NCBI GenBank assembly: GCA_038224615.1 | Contig: JBBRFH010000174.1 | Span: 1 to 7,349, forward strand | DNA length: 7,349 nucleotides | Reading direction: 5' to 3' | Source of the DNA: JBBRFH01 sp038224615 | GTDB taxonomy: Bacteria; Planctomycetota; Phycisphaerae; Tepidisphaerales; Tepidisphaeraceae | Shown: positions 5,948 through 7,349 of the stretch, in pieces | Layout: every line of letters starts with the position of its first letter | Position numbering within the stretch: position 1 is the first letter of the stretch | Notes under the pieces: generated by a model | Told to the model about the DNA's origin: nothing | What the model saw: the letters and a program-made list of their open reading frames with translations, nothing else | Database searches by the model: none | Position numbers and translations under genes: made by a program

Positions 5948-6949
5948 ATGGCGCTCAAACTGCTCATGATCGAAGATGACGCTGACCAGCGCGAACTGGT
6001 CCGCGAAATCATCGAAGACCACTTCGGCCAAGGCACGGTCGTCTGTGCCGGCAGCCGCGCCGAAGCGTTGCGGCAACCAGTTGGCGACTTCGACCTGATC
6101 ATCACCGACTACAATCTGCCCGATGGCTCGGGCATGCAGTTGCTGGGCGACATCCGCTCGCGCTGTGACACGCCGGTCATCATGGTGACCGGCGAGAACT
6201 CTGGCGAGATCGCCACCGAGGCCATCCGCAAGGGCGCGACCGATTACATCGTCAAGCTCGGCGACTACATGTTCTCGATCCCGCTCGTCATCGAGAAGAA
6301 CCTTACCGTCGCCAAGCTGCGCGACGAGAACGACTCGCTCCGCGCCAGCCTCGAGCAGGCGCTGGTCGACGTGCAGCAGACGAACCAGCAGTTGGAAGAC
6401 TCGCTCAAGCGCGTCGAGCAGATGGCCGCAACCGACCCGCTGACGGGCCTTTACAACCGCAGGCACTTCTCCCGCGTGATTGACCAGCTCTACAGCGAGT
6501 CGTCACGCCACGGGCACGACCTGTCGGCGGTGATGATCGACCTCGACAGCTACAAGCAGCTCAACGACAGCTACGGCCATGCCGTAGGCGATCAGCTCCT
6601 GGTGCTGGCGGGCAAGGTGATTCAGGCCGACCTGCGCCGCGGTGACGTCGCGGCCCGCTACGGCGGCGACGAGTTCGTCCTGCTCCTGCCCTACGCCGGC
6701 GGCGCCGAGGCGGAAACCGTCGTCGACCGCATTCGCACCAACTACAAAACCGCCAGCGCGCAGCTCCTGAAGCGCCCGTTCGGCGTGTCGATGTCGATCG
6801 GCCTTGCGTCGGTCAGCTCGTGCGGCTCGGGCAGCGCCGATGAATTGATGGCCAGCGCCGACAAGGCGCTCTACGAAGCCAAGGACGCCGGCCGCGACCG
6901 TATCCGCTGTGCCAACGGCTCGGCCCAGTTGCAAAAGGTGCCGGCGTAG
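5948..6949 (+). CDS. response regulator with GGDEF domain (diguanylate cyclase)
   Basis: This 333-residue cytoplasmic protein is predicted to make cyclic-di-GMP from two GTP when its receiver is phosphorylated, the same layout as PleD/WspR-type regulators. The receiver (1-115) has acidic residues Glu9-Asp10-Asp11, phospho-acceptor Asp54 in TDYNLPDG, Thr81 and Lys103. Lys103 is followed by Leu instead of the usual Pro. A coiled coil (about 120-158) leads to the GGDEF domain, which starts at DPLTGLYNRR (163-172). The active-site loop RYGGDEF (237-243) is intact. Arg230-x-x-Asp233 lies exactly five residues before GGDEF and forms the inhibitory I-site, so product feedback is expected. No EAL or HD-GYP domain is present. 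The ATG at 5948 has AGGGA 10 nt upstream and GAGAAG 3 nt upstream; a TTG at 5945 would add one residue. It follows the kinase and receiver genes on the same strand, though a 154-bp gap leaves room for its own promoter. Confidence 0.95.
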   Translation: MALKLLMIEDDADQRELVREIIEDHFGQGTVVCAGSRAEALRQPVGDFDLIITDYNLPDGSGMQLLGDIRSRCDTPVIMVTGENSGEIATEAIRKGATDYIVKLGDYMFSIPLVIEKNLTVAKLRDENDSLRASLEQALVDVQQTNQQLEDSLKRVEQMAATDPLTGLYNRRHFSRVIDQLYSESSRHGHDLSAVMIDLDSYKQLNDSYGHAVGDQLLVLAGKVIQADLRRGDVAARYGGDEFVLLLPYAGGAEAETVVDRIRTNYKTASAQLLKRPFGVSMSIGLASVSSCGSGSADELMASADKALYEAKDAGRDRIRCANGSAQLQKVPA

Positions 6950-6973
6950 ACCTCGATCAGTCTTGCGAAGCCT

Positions 6974-7349
6974 TCATATCAGTAGCTCGTACGGTCGATG
7001 CTCGAGCGCTCCGACATCAAACGCCATTTGATGGAACAGCCGGATTGCGGACAGCTCTCGCTTGCCAACGGAGAACTTCAGATACCCGGTCAGATACCGG
7101 CGGGCGATGTCGAGCGGCCAGCCGCGGGGCGGGGCTTCGCGGGCGATCAGATTGTCGATGTGTGCCAGGCCTTGCTCGCGGGCACGCATCAACTTCGCAG
7201 GGAGATCGCCTAAGTCGACGCCGGAGCGGGCGGTCCACACTGCGAACACGAACGGCAGGCCGGTGAGCTGTTTCCATGCCTGCCCGAGGTCGAGCTGGTG
7301 GGGAAAGCCTTGCGGCTCGGCGGTAATGACCTTGTCGCCGATCAGCAGC
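6974..7349 (-). CDS. mqnA: chorismate dehydratase MqnA, C-terminal part (5' end outside window)
   Basis: The frame is open from the right edge to a TGA at 6974-6976 and encodes 124 residues of a longer protein; MqnA is normally about 270-290 residues, so roughly the C-terminal 45 percent is present. MqnA removes water from chorismate to give 3-[(1-carboxyvinyl)oxy]benzoate, the first step of the futalosine route to menaquinone. The recognisable parts are LLIGDKVI at the visible start, the FPHQLDLGQAWKQLTGLPFVFAVWTAR region, and the C-terminal YLTGYLKFSVGKRELSAIRLFH segment ending near HRPYELL, all as expected for the MqnA/MqnD periplasmic-binding-protein-like fold. Its start, regulation and neighbours lie outside the window. 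It converges with the cyclase gene, with only 24 bp between the two stop codons. I see no terminator hairpin in that gap. MqnD is the main alternative but fits the motifs less well. Confidence 0.88.
   Translation of the reverse strand, partial: LLIGDKVITAEPQGFPHQLDLGQAWKQLTGLPFVFAVWTARSGVDLGDLPAKLMRAREQGLAHIDNLIAREAPPRGWPLDIARRYLTGYLKFSVGKRELSAIRLFHQMAFDVGALEHRPYELLI

Noticed and set aside
5678..6466. Minus-strand 262-codon open frame over the cyclase gene
   Set aside because: Antisense shadow; the plus strand encodes a complete receiver and GGDEF start motif.
1..7349. CRISPR array, tRNA, rRNA, insertion sequence or attachment site
   Set aside because: No regularly spaced repeats, cloverleaf-like sequence, transposase motifs or flanking target duplications were seen.

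Overview
The window is GC-rich chromosomal DNA from a Gram-negative-type bacterium, most likely a member of the Planctomycetota (perhaps Phycisphaerae or a relative). The reasons are a secreted protein with a PEP-CTERM sorting tail, a futalosine-pathway menaquinone gene (mqnA), a secreted GH5 glycosidase, weak or absent Shine-Dalgarno sites before several genes, and mostly single-gene spacing. The phylum is an inference; no rRNA or other marker is present. I see no mobile element, CRISPR array, tRNA or rRNA.

Layout. Positions 1-276 are almost non-coding, with a possible 5' end of a minus-strand gene at the left edge and a perfect 8-bp inverted repeat at 138-160. A secreted GH5 cellulase-like glycosidase (277-1398, minus) diverges from upp, uracil phosphoribosyltransferase (1522-2154, plus). 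Their 123-bp divergent spacer holds a 7-bp inverted repeat. Next comes a secreted SGNH/GDSL-like protein with a C-terminal PEP-CTERM tail (2228-3448, plus).

The centre and right are a signalling locus on the plus strand: a membrane histidine kinase (3560-5254), a single-domain CheY/Rcp1-like response regulator (5323-5793) and a REC-GGDEF response regulator (5948-6949) with an intact diguanylate cyclase signature and inhibitory site. A likely reading is that the kinase senses an extracytoplasmic cue and phosphorylates one or both receivers, so that cyclic-di-GMP synthesis follows the cue and the single-domain regulator acts as a competing acceptor or separate output. The right edge holds the 3' part of mqnA (minus), convergent with the cyclase gene and only 24 bp from it.

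No gene here looks wholly new. The most unusual points are a foldable leader (3496-3550) directly against the kinase ribosome-binding site, the predicted PEP-CTERM-sorted SGNH hydrolase with an extended tail, and the compact kinase/receiver/cyclase set with an unassigned sensor domain.
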